64,000 nt of DNA. It comes from DTU013 sp964490975. GTDB lineage: Bacteria; Bacillota; Clostridia; Acetivibrionales; DTU013. Within the stretch, counting starts at the first letter, position 1. Every line of letters starts with the position of its first letter. The DNA lies in the NCBI GenBank assembly GCA_964490975.1, contig CAZBEQ010000013.1, forward strand, positions 1 to 64,000, in the 5' to 3' direction. The position numbers and the translations under genes are program-made. The notes beneath the pieces were generated by a model that saw nothing but the letters and a program-made list of their open reading frames with translations, was not told the origin of the DNA and ran no database searches. Below are positions 36,210-43,663 of this stretch, piece after piece.

Positions 36210-36512
36210 TTATGAGTGGCAAGAAGTAATGCCCGTTAACGGGTAGCTGGTAACAAGCTTATCGCATGTGGCAGACCGTACCAACGCCAGGCTGTCCACT
36301 TCTCTCAGCCATAAATACTCTTTTTTATACCCGGCTGGCGTTGTATATTTCTGCTGTTTCAATGCATCTTGATCATCCTTGTATATCTCATATATAGTGA
36401 TTCTGTTTTCAAACATTTTGTTGTATACAAACCTCACACAGCCAAAGGTTTTTCTTATCAACACAACCTGCGCCTTATTGGGGTAAAGCCTGAATTTGTA
36501 TGCCTTATTCAT
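36210..36512 (-). pseudogene. IS200/IS605 TnpB (OrfB) N-terminal remnant
   Basis: MNKAYKFRLYPNKAQVVLIR, then TFGCVRFVYNKMF and WLREVDSLAL are the N-terminal 75 residues of a TnpB RNA-guided nuclease. Functional family members have roughly 350-400 residues with a C-terminal RuvC domain and zinc finger; here the frame changes to unrelated sequence after the SLAL segment and stops at 100 codons. The catalytic part is gone, so it is inactive. The frame stays open 49 codons upstream without meaning. A palindrome at 36675-36719 may be the old left end, and sequence near 35860-35890 the old right end. Confidence 0.85.
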
Positions 36513-36959
36513 AGCCTTTCTTCCTGACTTTCTATGTATCGTTTTATTACTGCTAATGGTGCTCCTTTTGTTGTCAGCAGGAAAAAGCTTCTTGACCAGA
36601 TCTTCAACCAATATATGGTATTTCCCGCATATTGCATATGTCTCCTCTTGCAAGTCCATCAGGGCAATTCATCCTCCACCTTCGCTCTCACTAAAGTGAG
36701 AATGTGGCTTAGAGGTGGAAGAGTTCTTGCAAGTTATGTCAAAATGGCCGGAATTACGGTATTTTTATTATATGTGTTGAAATATGTATAATTTTTAGAA
36801 AAATAAGCGATAATTTTGGAAGGATTTATACTATCGAGTGTTGAATACAAATATATGTCTTTTGAATAAGTATTAAACATGTGAAACAAAACGGCCTGGA
36901 TTTATGTACCAGATGCTGGGGACAGCATGTCGATACTAATTGGGAAAGGGGCAATGATT
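36513..36959. other. TnpB upstream flank and hpf leader
   Basis: No gene is supported here. The notable structure is a nested palindrome: TCCACC (36675-36680) pairs with GGTGGA (36714-36719) and, inside it, CTCACT (36687-36692) with AGTGAG (36695-36700). Such imperfect hairpins mark the ends of IS200/IS605 elements, and this lies upstream of the TnpB remnant. The region 36760-36950 is AT-rich and should hold the hpf promoter. Confidence 0.4.
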
Positions 36960-37493
36960 ATGAATTTTAAGATCACAGGTAAAAATTTCGATGTAACAGA
37001 TGCGCTAAAAGAAAGAGTAAACAAAAAGCTGGGCAAGCTTGAAAAGTTTTTCAATCCACAGACTGAAGCTCAGGTAACGATGAGTGTACAAAGGAACAGG
37101 CATATCCTTGAGGTGACCATACCATTCGGGGGCATCACTCTCAGGGCTGAAGTAGCTGGTGACGACATGTATGCATGTATCGATAAGGCTGAGGATATCC
37201 TTGAAAGGCAGATCAGAAAGAACAAGACGAGACTTTCAAAGAGACTGCATTCAGGTGCGTTTGAACAGCCGGATGTCTTCAGGACTGAAACTGCAGTGGA
37301 AGAAGAAACCGATTTCAATGTTGTACGTACTAAAAAGTTCGCAGTAAAGCCAATGCCGGTGGACGAGGCAATACTGCAGATGAATTTGCTGGGACATGAG
37401 TTCTTCATGTTCTCTAATGCCGAAACAAACCAGGTGAATGTTGTCTACAAGCGTAAAGATGGCAATTATGGCCTGATAGAGCCGGAATTCTGA
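36960..37493 (+). CDS. hpf: Ribosome hibernation promoting factor, long form
   Basis: The 177-residue protein has the N-terminal HPF/YfiA domain (MNFKITGKNFDVTDALKERV; residues 1-95), a linker and the C-terminal dimerisation domain (about 120-177; KFAVKPMPVDEAILQMNLLG). Long HPF joins two 70S ribosomes into inactive 100S dimers in stationary phase, the Firmicutes norm. The frame opens at 36927, but AAAGGGG eight bases before the ATG at 36960 and family alignment support that start. A strong hairpin follows. Confidence 0.96.
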   Translation: MNFKITGKNFDVTDALKERVNKKLGKLEKFFNPQTEAQVTMSVQRNRHILEVTIPFGGITLRAEVAGDDMYACIDKAEDILERQIRKNKTRLSKRLHSGAFEQPDVFRTETAVEEETDFNVVRTKKFAVKPMPVDEAILQMNLLGHEFFMFSNAETNQVNVVYKRKDGNYGLIEPEF

Positions 37494-37518
37494 AACCTGG
37501 TCATGTAAAATTAATAGT

Positions 37519-37564
37519 TCTAATAAAGAGCAGTGGCGTTTGGGCGTCACTGCTCTTTATTAGA
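37519..37564 (+). terminator. Long hairpin between hpf and lpdA
   Basis: Arms 37519-37538 and 37545-37564 (the left one begins TCTAATAAAGAGCAGTGGCG) match in 19 of 20 positions with a 6-base loop. The right arm overlaps the first bases of the lpdA ribosome site (AGAGGAG, 37564-37570), and there is no U tract after it. It may end hpf transcripts or restrain lpdA translation. Confidence 0.6.
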
Positions 37565-37579
37565 AGAGGAGTGTTGATT

Positions 37580-39064
37580 TTGATATATGATCTGATCGTA
37601 ATTGGAGGAGGGCCTGCCGGCTATCATGCAGCTGAACTGGCGGCAAAAGCAGGCTTGAATGTCATGTTAGCTGAAAAAAGACAAATCGGTGGTGTTTGTC
37701 TCAACGAAGGCTGCATACCCTCAAAAGCATTGCTCTATAGTGCAAAGCTTTTTCACGGGGCCGTACATGGCGAAAAATTTGGGATTTCAGTTGAAAATGC
37801 AATATTGAATCATGAAATAGTCGTCAACAGGAAAAACAAGGTTGTACGGACTCTTTCGGCCGGTGTTAAGGGAAGGCTCAAAAAGTGCAATGTTACAGTG
37901 GTTGAAGGAGCTGCCGTGATTACCGGGAAAAGGATCGACTGCGCAGCTGATGTAGATATTGGTATGCACAGTGATGGCAGTTCTATTGCTACTGCCGGTT
38001 CTATTGGTGCTAACGGCTCCATTGCTACTGTCGGCTCTACTGTTGCTAACAGTTCTATTGTTTTTGATGTAAGGGTCTGCGATAATTTATACAGCTGCCG
38101 ACGCTTGCTGATAGCCACAGGTGCGGTTCCTTCATTACCTCCAATACCAGGACTGCATGAGGGGATTGAAAATGGGACCGTTCTGACGAACAGGGAAATC
38201 CTTGACCTGAAGGAGATACCGGCAGCTTTGACCATTATTGGTGGTGGCGTAATCGGGCTGGAGATGGCGTTATATTTCAGCACTGCAGGCAGCCATGTGA
38301 CGGTGCTTGAAATGCTTGATCATATAGCGGGCTCGACTGACAGGGAAATCAGTAATATTCTGTTGAAAAACCTTACAAAGAGGGGCGTTGAATTCAAACT
38401 GAATTCAACAGTAACTGAAATAAAGACGGACGGTGTAGTTTATACCTCTGAAGGGAACGCTCACTTCGCTCCATCTGACAAGGTACTTGTCAGCATTGGC
38501 AGGAAAGCCGACACACAAGCTCTGGGACTGGAAAGCATTGGCGTCATTACGGAAAGAGGACGGATCGCAACTGACCTGTATGGAAGGACAAATATTGAGG
38601 ACATATACGCCGCCGGTGATGTCAACGGTATATCGATGCTTGCCCATACTGCATACAGGGAGGCGGAGGTTTGCATAAATGATATACTTGGCAAGGGTGA
38701 TTCAATGCGGTATGATGCTGTTCCTTCGGTTATTTATACCGATCCGGAGGTAGCCGGTGTTGGTGAGACAGAGGAGTCGGCCGGTGAAAAGGGTATCGAT
38801 TTTGAAACTGCCAAGCTTCCAATGATGTACAGCGGAAGATACGCCGCTGAGAATGAGGGTGGCGACGGTATATGCAAGATCCTTTTGGAAAGACAGTCAA
38901 GGAAAGTAATAGGTGTGCATATGATAGGCAACCACTCTTCAGAGATCATTTATGGAGCTGCATTGATGATCGAGAAGGGAATGCGGGTAGATGACCTGAA
39001 AAAGGTGGTTTTCCCGCATCCTACAGTCTCGGAGATCATGAAGGAAGTTTTGGAATTGCTGTAG
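37580..39064 (+). CDS. lpdA: Dihydrolipoamide dehydrogenase with a low-complexity insert
   Basis: The 494-residue flavoprotein has the FAD motif GGGPAG (residues 9-14), the redox pair Cys40/Cys45 (GGVCLNEGC), an NAD motif GGGVIGLE, and the C-terminal HPTVSE with the catalytic His and Glu. It reoxidises lipoyl groups of 2-oxoacid dehydrogenases or the glycine cleavage system; none of those genes is in the window. An insert at about residues 132-161 is made of 6-residue Gly/Ser/Ile/Ala/Thr repeats. Start taken at a TTG nine bases after GAGGAG; an upstream GTG is too close to that site. It is followed within 7 bp by a tandem palindrome array. Confidence 0.93.
   Translation: MIYDLIVIGGGPAGYHAAELAAKAGLNVMLAEKRQIGGVCLNEGCIPSKALLYSAKLFHGAVHGEKFGISVENAILNHEIVVNRKNKVVRTLSAGVKGRLKKCNVTVVEGAAVITGKRIDCAADVDIGMHSDGSSIATAGSIGANGSIATVGSTVANSSIVFDVRVCDNLYSCRRLLIATGAVPSLPPIPGLHEGIENGTVLTNREILDLKEIPAALTIIGGGVIGLEMALYFSTAGSHVTVLEMLDHIAGSTDREISNILLKNLTKRGVEFKLNSTVTEIKTDGVVYTSEGNAHFAPSDKVLVSIGRKADTQALGLESIGVITERGRIATDLYGRTNIEDIYAAGDVNGISMLAHTAYREAEVCINDILGKGDSMRYDAVPSVIYTDPEVAGVGETEESAGEKGIDFETAKLPMMYSGRYAAENEGGDGICKILLERQSRKVIGVHMIGNHSSEIIYGAALMIEKGMRVDDLKKVVFPHPTVSEIMKEVLELL
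37976..38061 (+). repeat. In-frame 18-nt tandem repeat inside lpdA
   Basis: About five units of 18 nt such as GGCTCCATTGCTACTGTC, with a higher-order 36-nt period, encode six-residue repeats (GSSIAT, AGSIGA, NGSIAT, VGSTVA, NSSIV). The unit is a multiple of three, so the frame survives. Confidence 0.88.
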
Positions 39065-39070
39065 TACAAT

Positions 39071-39215
39071 CAGGGGACACTCCTGCAATTGCTATAGTAC
39101 TACCAGGGGACAACTCCTGCAATTGCTATAGTACTACCAGGGGACAACTCCTGCAATTGCTATAGTACTACCAGGGGACAACTCCTGCGATATTCATACC
39201 GGGGAATGTCCCCCT
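39071..39215. repeat. 34-bp tandem array of REP left arms closed by one right arm
   Basis: CAGGGGACAACTCCTGC recurs at 39071, 39104, 39138 and 39172 (33, 34 and 34 bp apart), each followed by AATTGCTATAGTACTAC except the last. A single inverse arm, ACCGGGGAATGTCCCC (39198-39213), closes the set. This is the GGGACA/TGTCCC palindrome seen at 14513-14561 with its left half repeated four times. It begins 7 bp after the lpdA stop. Confidence 0.9.
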
Positions 39216-39247
39216 TTGATTTGCTAGATGGGTGAGGGCAGAAATTA

Positions 39248-41062
39248 TTAGTTCTGCCCGGATAGCTTAAAACTAATCTTGACCTTGAACAGGTCACCAT
39301 CCAAATCTACTTTAAAATCGCCGCCGCATACATTGGTATAGCTTTCAGCTATGGAAAGGCCAAGACCGCTTCCTTCCGTGGTGCGTGACTTATCCCCCCT
39401 GTTGAAGCGCTGCAGTATTTCCTCGGCTGTAAAGTCCATTTCATATCCTGCGGTGTTTTTTATTGTCACTACCGCGTTTGAGTCCCTCTCAAACAAGTCA
39501 ATATAGACTCTGGTACCCTTCATGGAATACTTGATTGCATTATCGATCACATTCTGGAATACTCTATACAGCTTCTTACCATCCGCTAAGATGCCGATTG
39601 GCTTTTCCGGCAGCTTTACCTTTATCATAAGCCCTGATTTATCGACCTTGTCTTGCATATCTGCTAGTGTCTGTTCTATAAGCTTTTTCAAGTCTAAGTT
39701 TTCCAGCTCGACCAACATGTTGCCGCTAGTACTTTTAGCCAGGTCAAAAAGATCGGATACCATATTTTTAAGCCTGGAAGATTTATCGGATAATATCTTC
39801 ACATAGTCCTTTGCCGGGTCAGATAGATTTTCTTCTTTTGACAGCAGATCGACATAGCTTATTATTGATGTGAGCGGTGTCTTGAGATCGTGAGATACAT
39901 TTGTTATAAGAGCTACCTTCATCCTCTCGGATTTCATCTGCTCTTCCAGACTTTCATTAAAGCCTTTATTTATTTCTTCGAAGGTTTTGTTGTTGCCTTT
40001 TATATACCCAAAAATCATGATTATCTCAAGAACCGGGGGCAGTATTACAATATAGGATTCCAGTGCCAGGGAAAGAAACGTTAAGCAGACAAATATAAAA
40101 CTTGCTGAGATAAATATCAGCTGTCTGTAAAAAAGAGATTTGGTCAGCGGGTATTTTTTAAATACTCTTCCATAAAAAATGCTTTTTAAATTGTCGTATA
40201 TCCAATGTAGAGAGATATATATCAGGCTGTTGCTTATCAGGTTTCCGGCTTTGAACTTTCTGACTAATGAAAGAAGGATCATTCCGCATACAGTGGCAAC
40301 AAAAGCTGTTAATGCTGATGTCAGGGTTATTGGAATTATTATGCTGATACTAAGTTCGGATGAAAGACTCCTGCCGGTGTAAACAAGATCCTCCATCACT
40401 ACTAACCATGATATAAGTATTAGTACAAATACCGAGGCCAGTATATCTGAGTATATGCGATCTCTTTTATATAGATGCAGTTCTCTGTCGCCGGGTACTC
40501 GTCCGGTCACAACAATCAGGTAAATGATAAGAAGTAATAGCAATGCCATGCAAATTATTACAGCGATTGCATAAGGCATGTTACTGTTTCTGCTTTGTTC
40601 CCATTCCGATTGCTTTGTTTCCATATAATCGTCAGGAAACGCAAGATAAATTGTATTATAGATCTTCATATCCGCATATCGGTTTAAGCTCAATATGGGT
40701 TCCGGATTTGTTTCCGACCCCCATATCGGGGTATTGTTCTCGTATGCGTAGTAAGCACCACTGAATTGCTCAAAGAAATTCTTAGCTGTGCTATCGCTGT
40801 TTGTCCAGGTATTTTTGGTATCACTGATGTAATAGTAATATGGAACGGCTTCCTTTACATCCACTTTTGTTTCAAGTGTACCAATAGCTTTGGATAATGC
40901 CGTTTCGACCTGATTTGTAAAAGCGCTGCTGTATTTATACTCTTTTACGATCAGGTTTTCAAGCTGTATATCATTAAAATAAAGATTCTGTACTATTACA
41001 GAAAATGCCGTGATTATAGCGACTGCAAGAACGAAGGCTGTCACCTTTGTGATCTTGCTCAT
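39248..41062 (-). CDS. Sensor histidine kinase with multiple membrane helices
   Basis: The 604-residue kinase has one N-terminal helix, an extracytoplasmic region of about 130 residues, about six further membrane helices (to residue 350), a dimerisation domain with the phospho-acceptor in VSHDLKTPLTS, and an ATPase domain with the N box (NVIDNAIKYS) and GSGLGLSIAES. This layout is common in clostridial kinases paired with OmpR-type regulators; the signal is unknown. I set the start at an ATG one base past the regulator stop; a TTG nine codons earlier would overlap. It is co-transcribed and translationally coupled with the regulator. Confidence 0.92.
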   Translation of the reverse strand: MSKITKVTAFVLAVAIITAFSVIVQNLYFNDIQLENLIVKEYKYSSAFTNQVETALSKAIGTLETKVDVKEAVPYYYYISDTKNTWTNSDSTAKNFFEQFSGAYYAYENNTPIWGSETNPEPILSLNRYADMKIYNTIYLAFPDDYMETKQSEWEQSRNSNMPYAIAVIICMALLLLLIIYLIVVTGRVPGDRELHLYKRDRIYSDILASVFVLILISWLVVMEDLVYTGRSLSSELSISIIIPITLTSALTAFVATVCGMILLSLVRKFKAGNLISNSLIYISLHWIYDNLKSIFYGRVFKKYPLTKSLFYRQLIFISASFIFVCLTFLSLALESYIVILPPVLEIIMIFGYIKGNNKTFEEINKGFNESLEEQMKSERMKVALITNVSHDLKTPLTSIISYVDLLSKEENLSDPAKDYVKILSDKSSRLKNMVSDLFDLAKSTSGNMLVELENLDLKKLIEQTLADMQDKVDKSGLMIKVKLPEKPIGILADGKKLYRVFQNVIDNAIKYSMKGTRVYIDLFERDSNAVVTIKNTAGYEMDFTAEEILQRFNRGDKSRTTEGSGLGLSIAESYTNVCGGDFKVDLDGDLFKVKISFKLSGQN

Positions 41063-41063
41063 G

Positions 41064-41765
41064 CTAAAGCTTCTCAATTTTGTACCCAATACCCCACACC
41101 ACCTTCAGATAAATTGGCTCCTTTGGATTTATCTCGATTTTTTCACGGATGCGTCTTATATGGACCATGACGGTATTCTCGACAGAGTAGGCAACCTCTT
41201 TCCAGACTGATTCGTATATTTTTTCTGCTGGAAAAACAATGCCGGGATTTTCCATGAGCAAATTCAATATACTAAACTCCTTTGCTGTAAGCCTTACAGG
41301 TTCTCCGTCCACTGTCAGCTGTTTTGTGTCGGTGTCCAGACAGAGCCCTCCGATTATTATTCTGGAGGTCTTTCCGCCGTTTCCTATGTTGCCCAGATGC
41401 ATATACCGCCTCAGCTGGCTTTTTACCCTTGCCATAAGCTCCTGTGGATTGAACGGCTTGGTCACATAATCGTCAGCGCCCATAGAGAGTCCGAGTATTT
41501 TATCACTGTCCTCAGATTTTGCGGATAATATGATTATGGGTATATTTTTTGTTTCACGTATCTTCATTGTTGCAGACAGGCCATCCAGCTTTGGCATCAT
41601 GATATCAAGCAGGATCAGGTGTATCTGGCTGCTGGTCAGGGCGTCAAGCGCTTCCATTCCGTCGAAGGCTTTGATGACCTCATACCCTTCCCGGATAAGA
41701 AGCTTTTCCAAGGCTGCAGCGATTTCTCTGTCATCATCCACAACAAGTATTTTAGTTGTATCCAT
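41064..41765 (-). CDS. OmpR-family response regulator
   Basis: The 233-residue regulator has a receiver domain (Asp10-Asp11 and phospho-acceptor Asp54 in LILLDIMMP, YVTKPFNPQEL) and a C-terminal winged helix with EFSILNLLMENPG and HIRRIREKIE. The start at 41765 is supported by GGAGGT eight bases upstream; the frame opens eight codons earlier without a site. Partner of the downstream kinase. No third gene such as a transporter or van gene accompanies them, so the regulon is unknown. Confidence 0.94.
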   Translation of the reverse strand: MDTTKILVVDDDREIAAALEKLLIREGYEVIKAFDGMEALDALTSSQIHLILLDIMMPKLDGLSATMKIRETKNIPIIILSAKSEDSDKILGLSMGADDYVTKPFNPQELMARVKSQLRRYMHLGNIGNGGKTSRIIIGGLCLDTDTKQLTVDGEPVRLTAKEFSILNLLMENPGIVFPAEKIYESVWKEVAYSVENTVMVHIRRIREKIEINPKEPIYLKVVWGIGYKIEKL

Positions 41766-41907
41766 TTTACGCACCTCCTTTCCATCCATGTAAATCGAGC
41801 TTTACATAATTCGGTTAACCATTTCTTAGAGCCTTTACCGTATTGTAGCGAATGAAACTTACGACCGGCATGATATATTCCTTAAATATTTCTTAACAAA
41901 TACAGTA

Positions 41908-42130
41908 TCAACCTTGCTTGAATATCGGATCGCATTTGATATAGTGGAACGGTATGCCGGAAAAACTGTTTCGCAGATACTCTGTATAATACTCCATGTC
42001 CGTACCCTCGCTTTCTGCATGGCCCAACACGATCAACGCCATGTTTTTGTTCTGATAAACAGCATCACGAACATATTCCGGCGTTTCCCATTCAGGACCC
42101 TCATATGCACCTCGAAAGAAAGTTTTCCTT
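41908..42130 (-). pseudogene. Nif3-family (dinuclear metal centre) C-terminal remnant
   Basis: Read on the minus strand this stretch gives about 70 codons without a start: GAYEGPEWETPEYV, then MALIVLGHAESEGTDMEYYT, then GIPFHYIKCDPIF and a stop at 41908-41910. The GHAESE segment with its His and Glu and the final beta strand match the C-terminus of Nif3/YqfO-like GTP cyclohydrolase-1 type 2 proteins. The N-terminal two thirds are absent. It lies in the 565-bp gap upstream of the two-component system and explains most of that gap. Confidence 0.65.
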
Positions 42131-42331
42131 GTCTATATATTACATTAATCAGTTTGGTTCTTCATTAAAATTCGACTAAATTTATTTGCACTAAATTGTA
42201 TGTGCAAAAATACAACAAATGGGTGATTTTGTTACCGAGCGAGAAGATTGAACTAATAAATTAAAAACATACTGGACATGATATTATGTGTACTGTATGG
42301 CAGCTTTTGATCAGAATCGTGGAGGTGCTTA

Positions 42332-42844
42332 ATGAACATTTTTTCAATTGTTCTATTCCTTTTACTATTGGTAACCCTTTTATTGCTTTCTGTTGCATTT
42401 AAAGCCTTCTTAACCTTTGATACAAAAGAGGAGGCCATAAGAGTAGTCATTTTATGGCTTTATCCATTCATGAAAATAACAGCGGAGAAAAGTGCATCAA
42501 TGCCACGACTGACTATTTACCTCTTTAACAAAAAGGTGTACTCGAAGGTTGTAAAAATGAAGGGCACAAGTGGCAAAAGCATCGATTTGGTCAAGGCTGC
42601 CAGTGCTTCCGACATCCAGCTGGATCTGGATTATGGTTTCAATGATCCTTTTATTACAGCAATGGCCTGTGGATCATTTGGTACAGTATCGCAGATAGTA
42701 GATTCTGCAGTGATAAAACAGAGCCCGTATTTTTTGCCCGATGAGGATTTTATCCATCTGGAGGCCTCTGCAAAAATCAATGTGGGAGATACTGCTTTGA
42801 ACTACCTTAGAACAAAAGTATCAAAATTCAAAAAGGAGGAATGA
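42332..42844 (+). CDS. DUF2953-like membrane-anchored protein
   Basis: The 170-residue product has one N-terminal membrane helix (residues 3-27) and a soluble beta-rich domain. Position directly before a gerW gene, with the stop overlapping the next gene's ribosome site, is the arrangement seen for DUF2953 proteins in many spore formers. I assign the family from size, topology and neighbour rather than a strong motif. Role in sporulation or germination is likely but unproven. GGAGGT precedes the ATG. Confidence 0.7.
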   Translation: MNIFSIVLFLLLLVTLLLLSVAFKAFLTFDTKEEAIRVVILWLYPFMKITAEKSASMPRLTIYLFNKKVYSKVVKMKGTSGKSIDLVKAASASDIQLDLDYGFNDPFITAMACGSFGTVSQIVDSAVIKQSPYFLPDEDFIHLEASAKINVGDTALNYLRTKVSKFKKEE

Positions 42845-42846
42845 AA

Positions 42847-43329
42847 ATGGATCAGTTCACTACCGACACGCTGAACCAGAATGTGGATTTGCTTTTTTCT
42901 AATCTGGAGAGCTTTACGCAAAATGAAGGCGTGATTGGAAAGCCTGTTACACAGGAGAATAAAACCTTCCTGCCTGTAGTATCTGTGACATTGGGATACG
43001 GAGGAGGAAATTCGGCAAGCAAGAGTCAGCCCGGGGCTTCGGGTACAACAGGAACAACAGGTACAACAGGAACCACAGGCGCCTCAGGAATGATGGGCAG
43101 CGTGGCCGGGAAAATGGCCGGCGGTGCATTAGGCTTGGGCGCAAAGCTGAATACTGAGGCGATAATCGTTATAGACAAGGACAAGGACACCGTTTCGCTG
43201 CTTTCGGTCAATGCATCGGCGGGCAGTCAGTTGGCGGATAAGATTCCCCAGATGCTTATGAATATGAATCAGAATAAATCCGGTGGCCAGCAGGGCGGCG
43301 GCCAGCAAGGCGGCGGCCAGCAGCAGTAG
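42847..43329 (+). CDS. gerW: GerW-family (YtfJ) sporulation protein
   Basis: The 160-residue protein has the GerW pattern: VIGKPVTQENKTFLPVVSVT, a glycine-rich YGGG segment, GALGLGAKLNTEAIIVI and a final SLLSVNA strand. YtfJ/GerW accumulates in the forespore and is required for normal germination in Bacillus. Two low-complexity runs are unusual: a collagen-like GTT repeat at about residues 61-74 and a GGQQ repeat at the C-terminus. The ATG at 42847 has AGGAGG seven bases upstream and is preferred over the ATG at 42841. Second gene of the DUF2953-like/gerW operon. Confidence 0.9.
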   Translation: MDQFTTDTLNQNVDLLFSNLESFTQNEGVIGKPVTQENKTFLPVVSVTLGYGGGNSASKSQPGASGTTGTTGTTGTTGASGMMGSVAGKMAGGALGLGAKLNTEAIIVIDKDKDTVSLLSVNASAGSQLADKIPQMLMNMNQNKSGGQQGGGQQGGGQQQ

Positions 43330-43402
43330 TACATGGCACCCCGCAACGGCAGTGGGGCGGCGGCCAGCAGCAGTAGTACATGGCACCCCGCAACGGCAGT
43401 GG
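43309..43402. repeat. 47-bp tandem duplication spanning the gerW stop codon
   Basis: Two copies of a 47-bp unit starting GGCGGCGGCCAGCAGCAGTA and ending ACGGCAGTGG stand at 43309-43355 and 43356-43402. The first copy contains the gerW stop. Upstream of it shorter GGCGGCCAGCA units encode the Gly/Gln tail. Confidence 0.9.
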
Positions 43403-43442
43403 GGCAGCCAGATGCCATAGATTGCCAAGTAAGTGATGGTCC

Positions 43443-43463
43443 GGCCGGGAGCAACTCCCGGCC
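43443..43463 (+). terminator. Hairpin after gerW
   Basis: GGCCGGGAG and CTCCCGGCC form a perfect 9-bp stem with a CAA loop, about 110 bp after the stop, followed by AATTT. A second stem, TGCCTGC/GCAGGCA, lies at about 43481-43500. Confidence 0.6.
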
Positions 43464-43529
43464 AATTTACCAGCCTGGTGCCTGCCTTGTGCAGGCATTG
43501 GGCTTTATTATGTTTGCAGGCAAATTCTT

Positions 43530-43588
43530 GGTAAGATAAATTTTCTACAAATAAAAATTTTCTTTTGAACAGAAACGTTATAATATGA
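43530..43588. repeat. Dispersed repeat, shorter copy, before the GH1 gene
   Basis: GGTAAGATAAATTTTCTAC, then AAAATTTTCTTTTGAACAG and CGTTATAATATG also occur, in the same order, at 60971-61058, where about 30 extra bases lie between the two halves. TATAAT suggests a promoter, but the other copy is not in front of a gene. Confidence 0.6.
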
Positions 43589-43663
43589 TTATTAGTAAAA
43601 CATTTGTGGAAATAATTCTATATCAAACTGTAATATTTTTTAATATTTTTGGAGGTACTTCTG

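Noticed and set aside
36513..36659. N-terminal extension of the TnpB remnant
   Set aside because: TnpB family proteins begin with the MNKAYKFRLYP segment; the upstream 49 codons match nothing and have no ribosome site.
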